From Ruminococcaceae bacterium D5 (GTDB taxonomy: Bacteria; Bacillota; Clostridia; Oscillospirales; Ruminococcaceae), in assembly GCA_900113995.1 (NCBI GenBank), contig FORK01000006.1, positions 1 through 49,536 of the forward strand: a stretch of DNA of 49,536 nt, in the 5' to 3' direction. Of the stretch, positions 41,207 through 49,432 are shown piece after piece. The position numbers and the translations under genes were made by a program. Each line of letters opens with the position of its first letter. Position 1 is the stretch's first letter. Under the pieces are notes generated by a model. That model was not told where the DNA came from. It searched no databases and saw nothing but the letters and a program-made list of their open reading frames with translations.

Positions 41207-41254
41207 AAAAAGCGGCGAAGGCGTGGATTCCGAACCATGCCTTCGCCGCTTTTT
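41207..41254. terminator. 16-bp bidirectional terminator
   Basis: AAAAAGCGGCGAAGGC at 41207-41222 pairs with GCCTTCGCCGCTTTTT at 41239-41254. It lies between the lipoprotein operon and the small membrane protein gene on the minus strand. The 200 bases upstream of the lipoprotein gene contain no gene. Confidence 0.85.
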
Positions 41255-41323
41255 GTTCCGTGGTTTTCAGCCGGCGGAATAATAATCGTGCAAATACGAT
41301 TATCTATCCCGATAAACGGGAAG

Positions 41324-41512
41324 TTATTTGGCTTTCTTTTCTTTCCTGATCTGAATTATAACAAGGATTGCCGCAATGATACAAAGGACAGCGGGGATGC
41401 CTGTTTCTAAACTGTTCATTTCCAACGCACCTTTTCCGAACAATATAATAGCCGCAACAATATTCATAATAACGCTGAAAATGCAGGCCCTCATAATATC
41501 GGATTCCTCCAT
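41324..41512 (-). CDS. small two-TM membrane protein
   Basis: The frame encodes 62 residues with two hydrophobic helices (ACIFSVIMNIVAAIILFGKG and GIPAVLCIIAAILVIIQI) and a basic tail RKEKKAK, a layout common for small clostridial membrane proteins. Two starts are possible, ATG at 41512 or ATG at 41494; GGAGG falls between them, 11 bases before the second. No family assignment. It precedes an intrinsic terminator. Confidence 0.6.
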   Translation of the reverse strand: MEESDIMRACIFSVIMNIVAAIILFGKGALEMNSLETGIPAVLCIIAAILVIIQIRKEKKAK

Positions 41513-41519
41513 AACCCCC

Positions 41520-41711
41520 CGCTTGTCGTTTTGAAACTTTATAAATTATTTGATAACCGCAGCATGATTTTCCATGCCCGGCAACGATTTGCTGCGGCAA
41601 GCACCCTTCCGGCCGGAAATTGACGCCGGTCGCCCGGTCCACCAAAATCCTGACGGTGTCCTGCTCCTGGGCAGAGACCCACACAAAGCGGTTGTTCCTG
41701 CTGTTTGCCGT
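41520..41711 (-). pseudogene. probable remnant of a small DUF6440-like gene
   Basis: In one minus-strand frame the sequence reads NNRFVWVSAQEQDTVRILVD followed by RATGVNF, which resembles the first half of DUF6440-type small proteins (RF-x-V-x-IxVDxxTGVNY). AAGGAG lies seven bases before an ACG that would be the start codon if it were ATG. After VNF the expected GYAGGLTPLLD-type end is not seen and the frame runs on into other sequence. It lies directly after the DUF975 stop. Recognition is from memory of the family pattern, so this call is tentative. Confidence 0.4.
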
Positions 41712-41722
41712 TGGCTTTCTCC

Positions 41723-42472
41723 TTATTCCGTCCGGCCTTCCAGTTCGGAGAGGGTAACGATCCCCCGGTCGAGGGCGATCGCCCGCAGCGCCACATAGAG
41801 CTGGGCCCGGGTCGAGTGGTAATAGGGGTTGACGAAGAGGGTACCCAATCCGCAGGCCAGCGCGCCGAGCAGGAACCAGCCGATAAACGAAAGCTCCAGC
41901 ACAAAGATTTCCCACTTATGTCCCTGCGTCATGTCCTTCGAGAGGGAAAGCGCCCTGCGGTAGTCGAGCGCGGGGTTCTCGGCGAGCAGATAAGGCACCA
42001 TGGAATAGGCGTATCCCATCACAATGCCGGGGATGACCAGCAGCAGCGACCAAAGGAAGAGAAAAAGCGAACGCAGGAAATTGACAAAGACGATATTCCC
42101 GTATTTGCCGCTGGTAAAGGCATAAAACAGGTTGCCGAAGTTGAGTCTCTCCTGCGTGGATTCAAGAAAATAGCGGCTGGCTCCCGTTTCGAGCGGCGCG
42201 GTGATAAAGACGTTCACCGCTGCTCCGACCAGCGTCCCGATGGCAATCATGCCGCCCATCGCGCCGAAGGACATCAGAACATCCTGTGACTGCTCGATAT
42301 TGATCAGATTAAGCAGCGCGGCGGGCAGGCTTGCAACCTGCGAAACCGCCCCCGCCAGCGAAGAAGCGCCGGAACTGATCAGGCCATAGACCAGCGCCGC
42401 CGCAAAAAGCTCCCAGTAATGGCGGGACATGATATCCTTCGCCGCCTGTTTCAGCTGATACCGACTCCACAT
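41723..42472 (-). CDS. DUF975-family membrane protein
   Basis: The 249-residue protein has about five or six membrane segments and the DUF975 pattern: AKDIMSRHYWELFAAALVYG at the start, LETGASRYFLESTQERLNFG, LWSLLLVIPGIVMGYAYSMV and LSKDMTQGHKWEIFVLELSF. Proteins of this family are common in Firmicutes and have no assigned function. The ATG has no strong ribosome binding site close by. Confidence 0.9.
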   Translation of the reverse strand: MWSRYQLKQAAKDIMSRHYWELFAAALVYGLISSGASSLAGAVSQVASLPAALLNLINIEQSQDVLMSFGAMGGMIAIGTLVGAAVNVFITAPLETGASRYFLESTQERLNFGNLFYAFTSGKYGNIVFVNFLRSLFLFLWSLLLVIPGIVMGYAYSMVPYLLAENPALDYRRALSLSKDMTQGHKWEIFVLELSFIGWFLLGALACGLGTLFVNPYYHSTRAQLYVALRAIALDRGIVTLSELEGRTE

Positions 42473-42558
42473 ACGAAAACCCCCGATTTTACTTTGACGT
42501 TTGCTATGAGTTTAACATAAATTGAACTTTCAATCAAGAAAAGATCACAAAAACCGGG

Positions 42559-42592
42559 AAGGCCCCCGCGGCTTTTGTCCGCGGAGGCCCTT
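42559..42592 (-). terminator. terminator of the spoIID-linked operon
   Basis: GGCCCCCGCGG and CCGCGGAGGCC form an 11-bp stem with one mismatch; GGTTTTTG follows on the minus strand. It lies 28 bases past the last gene of the operon. Confidence 0.7.
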
Positions 42593-42619
42593 GGCGCTGC
42601 ACAGCCGGAACGGCTCGCA

Positions 42620-43366
42620 TCACAGCAGCAGATATCCCAGTGCAAGCAGCAGCGTCTTGTTGTCGCTGCGCTCGTTGAAGATCACCCACATAACGAGGAG
42701 AATCAGTAGCTTTTCTCCGTCGATCGAGAAGGCGTCGAGCAGGTCGGAAAGAGGCTTGCTTGCCGAAGCGATCGAGCCGCGCAGGCTGTCCCCCAGACCG
42801 GCGGCTTCCCCGCCGCCAAGTCCGCCCCGGATCAAGTCGAGGAGTCCGTTCGCCCCGCTCTGCTTTCCCGGGGCGGGCGGGCCTCCCGGAGCCTGCCTGC
42901 GGGACTGCTGCCGTGTGCCGCCGAACAGCTGGGAGAGGATATTCTCGGCGCCGGAGGAACGCTGCGGTCTCTGTCCCGCGAAGGGAGGAGGATTCGGAGG
43001 ACGAAAGCTCTGCTGCGGGCCGGAACGCTGCGCGTCCCCGCCCGGCATGGAAGGATTCGGCGGCGCAGCTCCCTGCGGAGGAAGGGACGCCGGAGCGGGC
43101 GCGGCTCCCGGCGGCTGGGACGAGGCCCCCCGCGGGGAAAAGGGTGCCGGAGCGGGCGCGGCTCCCGGCGGCTGGGATGAGGCCCCCCGCGGGGAAAAGG
43201 GCGCCGGAGCGGGCGCGGCCTGCGCGGAGGGCGGCGGCGTATTCTCGCCGGTCCTGCCCTCCACTGCAAGGCGGGCGCGCTGCTGCATCTGGCGGACCCT
43301 TTGCAGCGCCTCCTGCTGGAGCGAGAGCAGTCCCGCATCGGCGGGCATCGAGCGCATCGCGCTCAT
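42620..43366 (-). CDS. Pro/Ala-rich protein with C-terminal hydrophobic helix, unknown function
   Basis: The 248-residue protein has a helical N-terminus (LLSLQQEALQRVRQMQQRAR). A long disordered middle rich in Pro, Ala, Gly and Gln contains a tandem 19-residue repeat around SPRGASSQPPGAAPAPAPF. The conserved-looking end is EKLLILLVMWVIFNERSDNK plus TLLLALGYLLL. Its ATG overlaps the stop of the upstream gene (ATGA). It is the last of three genes of similar style that follow spoIID. I recognise no family; the order suggests a spore- or envelope-related role, which is inference. Confidence 0.7.
   Translation of the reverse strand: MSAMRSMPADAGLLSLQQEALQRVRQMQQRARLAVEGRTGENTPPPSAQAAPAPAPFSPRGASSQPPGAAPAPAPFSPRGASSQPPGAAPAPASLPPQGAAPPNPSMPGGDAQRSGPQQSFRPPNPPPFAGQRPQRSSGAENILSQLFGGTRQQSRRQAPGGPPAPGKQSGANGLLDLIRGGLGGGEAAGLGDSLRGSIASASKPLSDLLDAFSIDGEKLLILLVMWVIFNERSDNKTLLLALGYLLL
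43105..43222. repeat. 57-bp in-frame tandem repeat
   Basis: Two nearly identical 57-base units (with GGCTCCCGGCGGCTGGGA and GGCCCCCCGCGGGGAAAAGG) plus a partial third lie in the Pro/Ala-rich part of the gene at 42620-43366, encoding the 19-residue repeat. Only a few bases differ between units, which points to recent expansion. Confidence 0.85.
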
Positions 43367-43824
43367 GAGCCGTCCCCTCCCCTCAGGCTGGGCAGGATTC
43401 CAAGGTCCTTGACCAGCGGCAGCAGGCGGATGAGCTGTAAAATTTTGATTGCATCATCCACCTTTTTGGCCCGCTCCTGGGAAAAATGGGGCTTGAGGGC
43501 ACGCAGCAGCTCGGTGTTGCGGTCCTCCTGGTTGAAGGCGGAAACCGCCCGTCCCAGCAAAAGCATGGTGTTGAGGTCCAGCCCGGGGGAGCCGGCGCCC
43601 GAGCTGCCGCCGCCCCCGCCCAGCGAGGAAAAGAGCGCCCCGAGATCCGGGCCGCCGGCCGTTCCTCCCGCCTGCTGCGGCGGGTGGTTGGAGGCGGCGG
43701 GCGGCGTACCGCCGTTCCCGGTGCCGGGGGAGTCAAGGCCGAGCGCTTCGGTGACGGCGCGCAGCTGGTTCATCCCCTCCTCGCTGCCGAGAAACTGGGT
43801 AATCATCGAGGCGAGGTCTTCCAT
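43363..43824 (-). CDS. Gly-rich protein with C-terminal helical domain, unknown function
   Basis: The 153-residue protein has an acidic helical start (MEDLASMITQFLGSEEGMNQ), a Gly/Pro/Ser-rich linker (residues 33-84) and a basic helical end: LLRALKPHFSQERAKKVDDA followed by IKILQLIRLLPLVKDLG. The arrangement of two helical ends joined by a flexible linker is shared with the next gene. It lies four bases after the upstream small gene and overlaps the next by four bases. No function is known to me. Confidence 0.72.
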   Translation of the reverse strand: MEDLASMITQFLGSEEGMNQLRAVTEALGLDSPGTGNGGTPPAASNHPPQQAGGTAGGPDLGALFSSLGGGGGSSGAGSPGLDLNTMLLLGRAVSAFNQEDRNTELLRALKPHFSQERAKKVDDAIKILQLIRLLPLVKDLGILPSLRGGDGS

Positions 43825-43828
43825 CTCT

Positions 43829-44071
43829 TTATCGGCCTTTCATCAGTTGTGCGATCATCTGCTGTACCTGGGGGTTTTCCACAAAGCGGGCGATCGCCTG
43901 TGGGTCCTTGAGGATTTCTGCAACCTGCTGCTGCTGCTGTGGGTTCATCCCCTGTGTAATCTGCTGGAGATTGCCGCTCTCGAGTTGCTGGCGCAGCTGC
44001 TGCGGGTCGCGGCCCAGGCGGCTGCCCGCCATCTTCAGCAGCCCGTCGATTTGTTTGGGGCTCAGGTTCAT
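43829..44071 (-). CDS. small Gln-rich helical protein, unknown function
   Basis: The 80-residue protein (MNLSPKQIDGLLKMAGSRLG, later MNPQQQQQVAEILKDPQAIA) is fully helical in appearance with a Gln run and ends with FVENPQVQQMIAQLMKGR. The repeated Pro-Gln pattern resembles STI1-like or DP helical repeats found in chaperone cofactors, though I cannot assign it. AAAGGA lies nine bases before the ATG at 44071; an upstream ATG at 44083 has no room for a binding site. It follows spoIID by 45 bases. Confidence 0.72.
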   Translation of the reverse strand: MNLSPKQIDGLLKMAGSRLGRDPQQLRQQLESGNLQQITQGMNPQQQQQVAEILKDPQAIARFVENPQVQQMIAQLMKGR

Positions 44072-44116
44072 CTCTCTCACCATCCTTTCGGCAGGATACG
44101 GTATTCTCTTTACAGG

Positions 44117-45280
44117 TTATGCGGCACCGTCTGTCCGCGATACCTGCATGAGAACGGTGCCGGGGTAATAGTGGGCGAGAATTTCGGTGCAGCCGGCTCC
44201 CTGCCGCGCCATAAAATCGGCGCCGTACTGGCTCATCCCCACCCCATGGCCGTAGCCCTTCGTTTTGACGGTGAAGGTCCCGCCGCTGTAAGAAATTTCG
44301 ATGCAGCTTGAGCGCAGACTCAGCGCATTGCGCAGTTCCTGACCGTGCACCGTCCGGTCCCCTACCCGGACCGAAAGGAGATATCCCGATCCGCTCTTTT
44401 CGAGCGGTTCGATCCATCCGGCAGGATCCTGGTCGCTGAGGGTCACTCCGCCGAATGCCTGCTCAAGAAGATACCGCATCGTCTTCTGGTCAAAGGTTTC
44501 GGTAACGGCATAATCGGGCGAAAGAACATCCCCCTCGCTTTCCACCGGAACCAGATAGGGCAAAGAGGCCTGCCAGACATTCTCGGCAGCCTCGGTTTTT
44601 CCGTCGCTCATCGAATGGTAGACGGTCAGCGCCGGTTTCCCGTCGTAGGTGAGCAGCAGCGATTCAGCCTGACGCGCCGCTTCCGCCAGCTTTGGCCAAT
44701 AAAGCTCGGCGTTGGCCCCATAGCGGGAGAAAAAGCGCTCCTTCGGGACATATCCCTCGTCCCGGGTGGTATCGATCGAAAAATCCGCCCCCCGAATCGA
44801 CTCGTCGGGATGTTCCCGGTGCTGATTCGCACTGTAAACAGCCCAGGTGTGGGCTGCCACCGCCTGCGCCTTGAGCGCCTCGGCGTGAAAGGAGGGCGGC
44901 ATCTCGCTGGCAAGCGCCCCGAGAATGTATTCCCCCGCCTCAAGGTTCATCAGCTCGCCGGTGCCCCGGTCATAGACAAGAAAGCTGCCGATTTCCCTGT
45001 CCACCGTCCAAGACGGCACCGAAACGGATGAATCGGATTCCTCTGCGCCGGACACGCCAAAGGCCGCAACGGACGAGCCTGTCTTCTCTGTGCCTCCCGA
45101 GCCGGAGTCAGGGATGGAGACGGCCGGATTCTCCGAGGGCGCCTGCGGAGGCCCTGTCCGGGACGCGGCGGGCTGCGCCGGGCCTGTGGGCAGGCTCCCC
45201 GGCAGAGCGAGGGCCGCGCCAAACGGGATGATGAGCGCCAGCACCGCCAGCAGAGCGGCAAAGGCCAGAAAGCTTCGCAT
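44117..45280 (-). CDS. spoIID: stage II sporulation protein D (SpoIID/LytB domain)
   Basis: The 387-residue protein has an N-terminal membrane segment (SFLAFAALLAVLALIIPFGA), a Pro/Ser/Gly-rich linker to about residue 85, then a SpoIID domain: LGALASEMPPSFHAEALKAQ with the catalytic Glu, AVAAHTWAVY, RGADFSIDTTRD, TVYHSMSDGKTEAAENVW, and the C-terminal GYGHGVGMSQYGADFMA. SpoIID is a lytic transglycosylase that degrades peptidoglycan during engulfment of the forespore, together with SpoIIM and SpoIIP. Its presence supports a spore-forming organism, although SpoIID-domain proteins also occur outside sporulation. Confidence 0.92.
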   Translation of the reverse strand: MRSFLAFAALLAVLALIIPFGAALALPGSLPTGPAQPAASRTGPPQAPSENPAVSIPDSGSGGTEKTGSSVAAFGVSGAEESDSSVSVPSWTVDREIGSFLVYDRGTGELMNLEAGEYILGALASEMPPSFHAEALKAQAVAAHTWAVYSANQHREHPDESIRGADFSIDTTRDEGYVPKERFFSRYGANAELYWPKLAEAARQAESLLLTYDGKPALTVYHSMSDGKTEAAENVWQASLPYLVPVESEGDVLSPDYAVTETFDQKTMRYLLEQAFGGVTLSDQDPAGWIEPLEKSGSGYLLSVRVGDRTVHGQELRNALSLRSSCIEISYSGGTFTVKTKGYGHGVGMSQYGADFMARQGAGCTEILAHYYPGTVLMQVSRTDGAA

Positions 45281-45412
45281 ATCGGTTGCTCCCTTCCATG
45301 ATTGACTTTGCCCCTGGAATCGGGTAAGATAAGATCCGTATTATCAGACTATGCGGACAGGCAATGGAATATGTTGTCCATCCGCACCGGCTGTCGGAAA
45401 GGTTCGGAAAAG

Positions 45413-46240
45413 ATGTATCGAAAGAGTCTCAAGATTTTTCTTACCGGCACAGGGGTGGCGGTCCTTCTGCGCGCTCTTCTCAAGGTGCTGTTTGTCGATC
45501 TCGAAACCGGCTTTTATCTGGGCGGCGCTCCGCTCGCATCGGCCTTTGCGGCGGTGCTCATCCTCTCGGGGGCGGGGTTGCTTTGGTTCGGCTGGCGGGA
45601 ACAGGACGAAAGCGCCGCCTTTCTCAAGGGGAACCGGTGGCTCGAGTGTACGGCGGCGCTGCTCGGCGCAGTACTGCTGGCGGACAGCGTTTCCGGGCTT
45701 TTGCGGGTGCTTGCGATCAGTCCGGACGCCCAGCTCATCAACCAGATGCCCCGGCTGCTTCAGCTTTTGGAGCATCTTCTGGGCGCTGCCTCGGGCGGCG
45801 TTTTTCTCTGCCTTGCCATCGTGCTGCTCAGCGGCGCCGCGCGTTCGGGCATTCAGGGGATGCTGGCGTTGATTCCGGTGCTCTGGCAGACGCTGAATAT
45901 GGTGGACCGCTTCTTCGGATTCCGGCAGGTTTCCACTGCCTCGGACCAGACGCTTGAGGTCCTCTTTTTGGTCAGCGCCACCCTGTTCCTGCTCGCGCAC
46001 ACCCGCTGTGTGGCGAATATTCCTTTGAGCCGCCGCGCCTGCGTGACGCGCGGCTTCCTCACCGCTCTGTTCGGCTTCCCGCTCGCGGCGGGCCAGCTCG
46101 CGGCGGCGGCAGTGCTCGGCGATGCCGGAATGGGTCCGCCTCTGCCCCGCCTCGCGGTGATCTCCGCCGTTTCCCTCTATGCGGCGGCCTGCTCCCTCTC
46201 GCTCGTCCTTTCCGCCGGCAGGGGCGAGGAATCCAGATAG
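45413..46240 (+). CDS. integral membrane protein of unknown function
   Basis: The 275-residue protein has about seven hydrophobic segments (such as LASAFAAVLILSGAGLLWFG and LPRLAVISAVSLYAAACSLS) and no family motif that I recognise. The ATG at 45413 has AAAGG ten bases upstream. It diverges from spoIID across a 130-base region and is followed 81 bases later by a frameshifted exported-protein gene. Confidence 0.75.
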   Translation: MYRKSLKIFLTGTGVAVLLRALLKVLFVDLETGFYLGGAPLASAFAAVLILSGAGLLWFGWREQDESAAFLKGNRWLECTAALLGAVLLADSVSGLLRVLAISPDAQLINQMPRLLQLLEHLLGAASGGVFLCLAIVLLSGAARSGIQGMLALIPVLWQTLNMVDRFFGFRQVSTASDQTLEVLFLVSATLFLLAHTRCVANIPLSRRACVTRGFLTALFGFPLAAGQLAAAAVLGDAGMGPPLPRLAVISAVSLYAAACSLSLVLSAGRGEESR

Positions 46241-46321
46241 GCTAACGGGGCCGCGCGGCACTTCCGCCGATAAGAGCGGCGTGCAGAAACCGCCCGATTC
46301 AGGGAAAGGGGATGCTTACCG

Positions 46322-46788
46322 ATGAGAAAGGCGTTGGCTCTCCTGCCGGCCTGTATGCTGCTTCTGGCTGTGATGCTGCATCCCCACGCGGGGAACCGCA
46401 GGCGGCAATCAGCCGGGAGGAGAGCTCCGTTTTGCCGGACGCTCCCCCGCAGGCGAAGCCCCTGCCCGGCATTCTGCTCGGCGCGGCGCCGGTTTCGTAT
46501 CAAACCGGCGGCGGCTGGGTGTCGGCGGCAATGGATTCCGACGAGGCCCAAAGCTTCACCGGCGCCCTGATTGCGCTGTTCCCGGAAAATTTTTGCGCGG
46601 TTTCGGCAGCATATGAGCCGGAGGAAATCGTCATCCGATTTTCGTTGGAAGAAAGCGCGCCGCATTACGTGGACGTAAACAGCGGGCCGGTTCCCGACGC
46701 AAAGGAGATGGAGATTTCCAGCATTGAAATCAACCGCGGAGGCATCCTTTTCCTGCTGGTGCAGGGCGCTGCCTTAGGCAAAGTGTAG
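46322..46788 (+). pseudogene. exported protein of unknown function, apparently frameshifted
   Basis: Reading from the ATG at 46322 gives a clean signal peptide (MRKALALLPACMLLLAVMLH) but the frame then turns into Arg-rich nonsense. A different frame carries a coherent domain: ILLGAAPVSYQTGGGWVSAA, FTGALIALFPENFCAVSAAY, then EEIVIRFSLEESAPHYVDVN. The two join if one base is added in the GGGG at about 46390-46393, giving HPHAGEPQAAISREES. It is either a real single-base deletion or an assembly error. No family recognised. Confidence 0.6.
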
Positions 46789-46857
46789 GATGTGGAAACA
46801 CTGCTGCCGGCCGCGCCGCGAGGCAGCGGGCAGCCACAATAAAACGGAGGGATACGG

Positions 46858-47598
46858 ATGGCGATGATCCGGCTCGACAAGCTGCTGAGCTCTGCGGCGG
46901 GGCTTACACGCAGCGACGCCAAGCGGAAGCTCTCTTCGGGAGCGGTCACCGTTGACGGGGAAACCGTCAAAAGCGGAAGCTGCAAGGCCGATCCCGGGGT
47001 TCAGCGGGTGCTGCTCGACGGCAGGCCGCTCCTCTACCGGGAGCATCTTTATCTGCTGATGAATAAGCCGCTCGGGGTCGTTTCCTCCACCGACGACCCG
47101 CGCAGCCCGACGGTGCTGGGGCTGGTTCCCGCACCGCTTTTCCGCCGCGGGCTCTTCCCCGCAGGACGGCTGGACAAATACTCGACCGGAATGCTGATTC
47201 TGACCGACGACGGGGATTTTGCCCACCGGCTGGTGGCTCCGAGGAAGCATCTGCCGAAGGTCTACGAGGTCACCCTCGACGCGCCGGTCCTGACCCCGGC
47301 GCTGGTCGGAGAGTTTGCGAAGGGCGTCTATCTCGGCGGCGGCGAACGTTCCTCCCCCGCCCTGCTCGAGCCGCTCTCGGCGCTGCGCGCCCGGGTCACC
47401 ATTTATGAGGGAATCTATCATCAGGTGCGGCGGATGTTCGACCAGAACGGCGCAAAGGTGACCGCCCTGCGCCGTGTGCGGATCGGCGGACTGGCGCTGG
47501 ACCCCTCCCTGCCGGAGGGCGGCTGCCGCGAGCTGACCGGCGGCGAGCTGCGCGCCCTCTTTGCTCTCCAAAATCCGGAACCGGAGGGGACGCCATGA
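46858..47598 (+). CDS. RsuA/RluB-family pseudouridine synthase
   Basis: The 246-residue protein has an N-terminal S4 RNA-binding domain (IRLDKLLSSAAGLTRSDAKR) and the RsuA-type catalytic domain with YLLMNKPLGVVSSTDDPRSP, catalytic Asp in GRLDKYSTGMLILTDDG, KVYEVTLDAP and IYEGIYHQVRRMF. The KYSTGMLILT form is typical of 16S rRNA pseudouridine-516 synthases, but large-subunit enzymes are similar. CGGAGG precedes the ATG; the stop overlaps the PAP2 start (ATGA). Confidence 0.92.
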   Translation: MAMIRLDKLLSSAAGLTRSDAKRKLSSGAVTVDGETVKSGSCKADPGVQRVLLDGRPLLYREHLYLLMNKPLGVVSSTDDPRSPTVLGLVPAPLFRRGLFPAGRLDKYSTGMLILTDDGDFAHRLVAPRKHLPKVYEVTLDAPVLTPALVGEFAKGVYLGGGERSSPALLEPLSALRARVTIYEGIYHQVRRMFDQNGAKVTALRRVRIGGLALDPSLPEGGCRELTGGELRALFALQNPEPEGTP

Positions 47599-48149
47599 GC
47601 CTTGCCGCCTTTGATTCCGCCCTGCTTTTTCGGATTCACGGGCTTTTTTCTTCCCCGCTGCTCGACCGGATCATGGTATTCATCACCCAGCTCGGGGACC
47701 TCGGCCTGATCTGGCTGCTGCTCGCCGCCGTTCTGCTGCTTTGCCCGGCCACCCGCCGCACAGGGGCCTGCGTCCTGCTGGCGATGGCGCTCGGCCTGAT
47801 GTTTGGCAACGGACTGCTCAAAAACCTGATTGCAAGGCCGCGCCCCTATGCGGCCGATCCGTTGATCCTGCTGCTGATTCCGCCTTCCCGGGAGGCGTTC
47901 TCCTTTCCTTCGGGCCACACGCTGCATGCCTTTGCCGCTGCCTGCTCGGTCGGACTCGCGGGGCACCGGCGTCTCTTCTGCTTCGTCCTGCCGCTCGCCG
48001 CGCTCATCGGTTTTTCCCGGATTTACCTGATGATGCACTATCCGCTCGACGTCTTCGCCGGGGCGTTGCTGGGCTTCTGCGCAGCAGCAGCCGCCCGGCG
48101 GCTGCTGCCGGTGCTCGAGGCGGCCCTTTTCCGGCGCGGCGGAGACTGA
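47595..48149 (+). CDS. PAP2-family membrane phosphatase
   Basis: The 184-residue protein has about five membrane segments and the three PAP2 motifs: KNLIARPRPY, FPSGHTLH and SRIYLMMHYPLDVFAG. Members dephosphorylate lipid phosphates such as undecaprenyl pyrophosphate or phosphatidate at the outer face. It overlaps the pseudouridine synthase gene by four bases. A promoter for the ribosomal operon starts 28 bases after its stop. Confidence 0.9.
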   Translation: MSLAAFDSALLFRIHGLFSSPLLDRIMVFITQLGDLGLIWLLLAAVLLLCPATRRTGACVLLAMALGLMFGNGLLKNLIARPRPYAADPLILLLIPPSREAFSFPSGHTLHAFAAACSVGLAGHRRLFCFVLPLAALIGFSRIYLMMHYPLDVFAGALLGFCAAAAARRLLPVLEAALFRRGGD

Positions 48150-48176
48150 AAACGGCCTCGATATGCGAATTTTTTC

Positions 48177-48205
48177 TTGACAAGCTCCCTGCGTTATGCT
48201 ATAGT
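48177..48205 (+). promoter_or_regulatory. sigma-A promoter of rplJL
   Basis: TTGACA at 48177-48182 and TATAGT at 48200-48205 are 17 bases apart, with an AT-rich segment upstream. It lies about 190 bases before the rplJ start, leaving room for the leader. Confidence 0.85.
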
Positions 48206-48214
48206 AATTCCGTT

Positions 48215-48341
48215 GTCACGATCCAAAGACAGCAGGTGCCGTTGGCGTAATGGGGATTCCCGCCTGCCGAGGAAAGAGCACAAAGGATGAAAATCGCTTT
48301 GAACCGCCCTTTTCCGCGTCTTTCGTGGAAAAGGGCTTTTT
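48215..48341 (+). ncRNA. ribosomal protein L10 leader with attenuator
   Basis: The transcript contains the conserved L10-leader strings AAAGACAGCAGGTGCCG and CCTGCCGAGG, which pair to form the autoregulatory structure bound by L10(L12)4. GCCCTTTTCC (48306-48315) and GGAAAAGGGC (48327-48336) then form a stem followed by TTTTT, an intrinsic terminator acting as the attenuator. High L10 should favour termination before rplJ. Confidence 0.85.
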
Positions 48342-48394
48342 GCTGCTTTTGTTTTGGATTGGATACACGAACCCATTGCAGGAGGTGAATCCAG

Positions 48395-48952
48395 ATGCCC
48401 AGTGAAAAGATTTTAGCACAGAAGCAGGCGGTCGTCGCAGACCTCGCTGCGAAGCTGCAGAACTCGACCGCGGGTGTCCTCGTTGATTACAAGGGGATTA
48501 CCGTCGCCGACGACACCAAGCTCCGCCGTGAGCTGCGCGAAGCGGGCGTTCATTACTTCGTCGTAAAGAACACTCTGCTCGAGCGTGCCGCCGATCAGGT
48601 CGGCTTCCACGACCTGAAGGATCATCTGTCGGGGACCAGCGCCCTCGCGGTCAGCGAGAACGACCCGGTTGCCGCCGCGAAGATCCTGACCAAGTACGCC
48701 GATGACTCCAAGGGCAAGTTTACCGTCAAGGCCGGCTTTGTTGACGGCGGCGTCATCGACGCAGCCAAGGTTAAGGAGCTCGGAAGCCTGCCCAGCAGGG
48801 AAGGGCTGCTCTCGATGCTGCTTTCCGCCCTTACCGGCAACCTCAGAGGCCTCGCCTGCGCGATCAACGCGATCGCAGAGAAGCAGGGCGAAGCCGCTCC
48901 CGCCGAGGAGACTGCCTCCGAGGCGGCTCCCGAAGCCGCTCCCGCCGAATAA
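48395..48952 (+). CDS. rplJ: 50S ribosomal protein L10
   Basis: The 185-residue protein matches L10: MPSEKILAQKQAVVADLAAK, VLVDYKGITVADDTKLRREL, VKNTLLERAADQVGF and a long C-terminal helix region for L7/L12 binding, ending in an Ala/Glu/Pro-rich tail (about 20 residues longer than the Bacillus protein). It anchors the L7/L12 stalk. AGGAGG precedes the ATG. It is autoregulated via the leader. Confidence 0.97.
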   Translation: MPSEKILAQKQAVVADLAAKLQNSTAGVLVDYKGITVADDTKLRRELREAGVHYFVVKNTLLERAADQVGFHDLKDHLSGTSALAVSENDPVAAAKILTKYADDSKGKFTVKAGFVDGGVIDAAKVKELGSLPSREGLLSMLLSALTGNLRGLACAINAIAEKQGEAAPAEETASEAAPEAAPAE

Positions 48953-49000
48953 GTCCGGCAACACAATCCAAACATTACAAAATAACAGGAGGTAACTGTC

Positions 49001-49378
49001 ATGGCTTCTGAGAAGATCACGAAGTTTGTAGAAGAAATCAAGACCCTGACCGTTCTCGAGCTCAACGAGCTCGTCAAGGCGATCGAGGAGGAGTTCGGCG
49101 TTTCCGCCGCCGCCCCCGTTATGATGGCCGGCGGTGCTGCTCCCGCGGCTGCCGCTGCTGAGGAGAAGACCGAGTTCGACGTCATCCTCGTCGAGGCCGG
49201 TTCCTCCAAGATGGGCGTTATCAAGCTCGTCAAGGAAGTCTGCGGCCTGGGTCTCAAGGAGTCCAAGGAGCTGGTCGACAACGCTCCCAAGCCCCTCAAG
49301 ACCGGCGTTTCGAAGGCCGATGCCGATGCGCTTGCCGCTCAGTTCACCGAGGCCGGTGCCAAGGTCGAGATCAAGTAA
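49001..49378 (+). CDS. rplL: 50S ribosomal protein L7/L12
   Basis: The 125-residue acidic protein has the L7/L12 N-terminal dimerisation domain ([20 protein letters not shown]), an Ala-rich hinge and the C-terminal factor-binding domain ([40 protein letters not shown]). It is present in multiple copies on the ribosomal stalk and contacts elongation factors. AGGAGG precedes the ATG, and the gene lies 48 bases after rplJ. Confidence 0.98.
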   Translation: MASEKITKFVEEIKTLTVLELNELVKAIEEEFGVSAAAPVMMAGGAAPAAAAAEEKTEFDVILVEAGSSKMGVIKLVKEVCGLGLKESKELVDNAPKPLKTGVSKADADALAAQFTEAGAKVEIK

Positions 49379-49398
49379 GCTTCGCTTCATTGCAAGGG

Positions 49399-49432
49399 AA
49401 AAGGGCGTTCTCCGACGGAGAACGCCCTTTTT
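49399..49432 (+). terminator. intrinsic terminator of rplJL
   Basis: AAAAGGGCGTTCTCC and GGAGAACGCCCTTTT form a 15-bp stem with a short loop, followed by TTG. The remaining 100 bases to the window end contain no visible gene. Confidence 0.9.
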
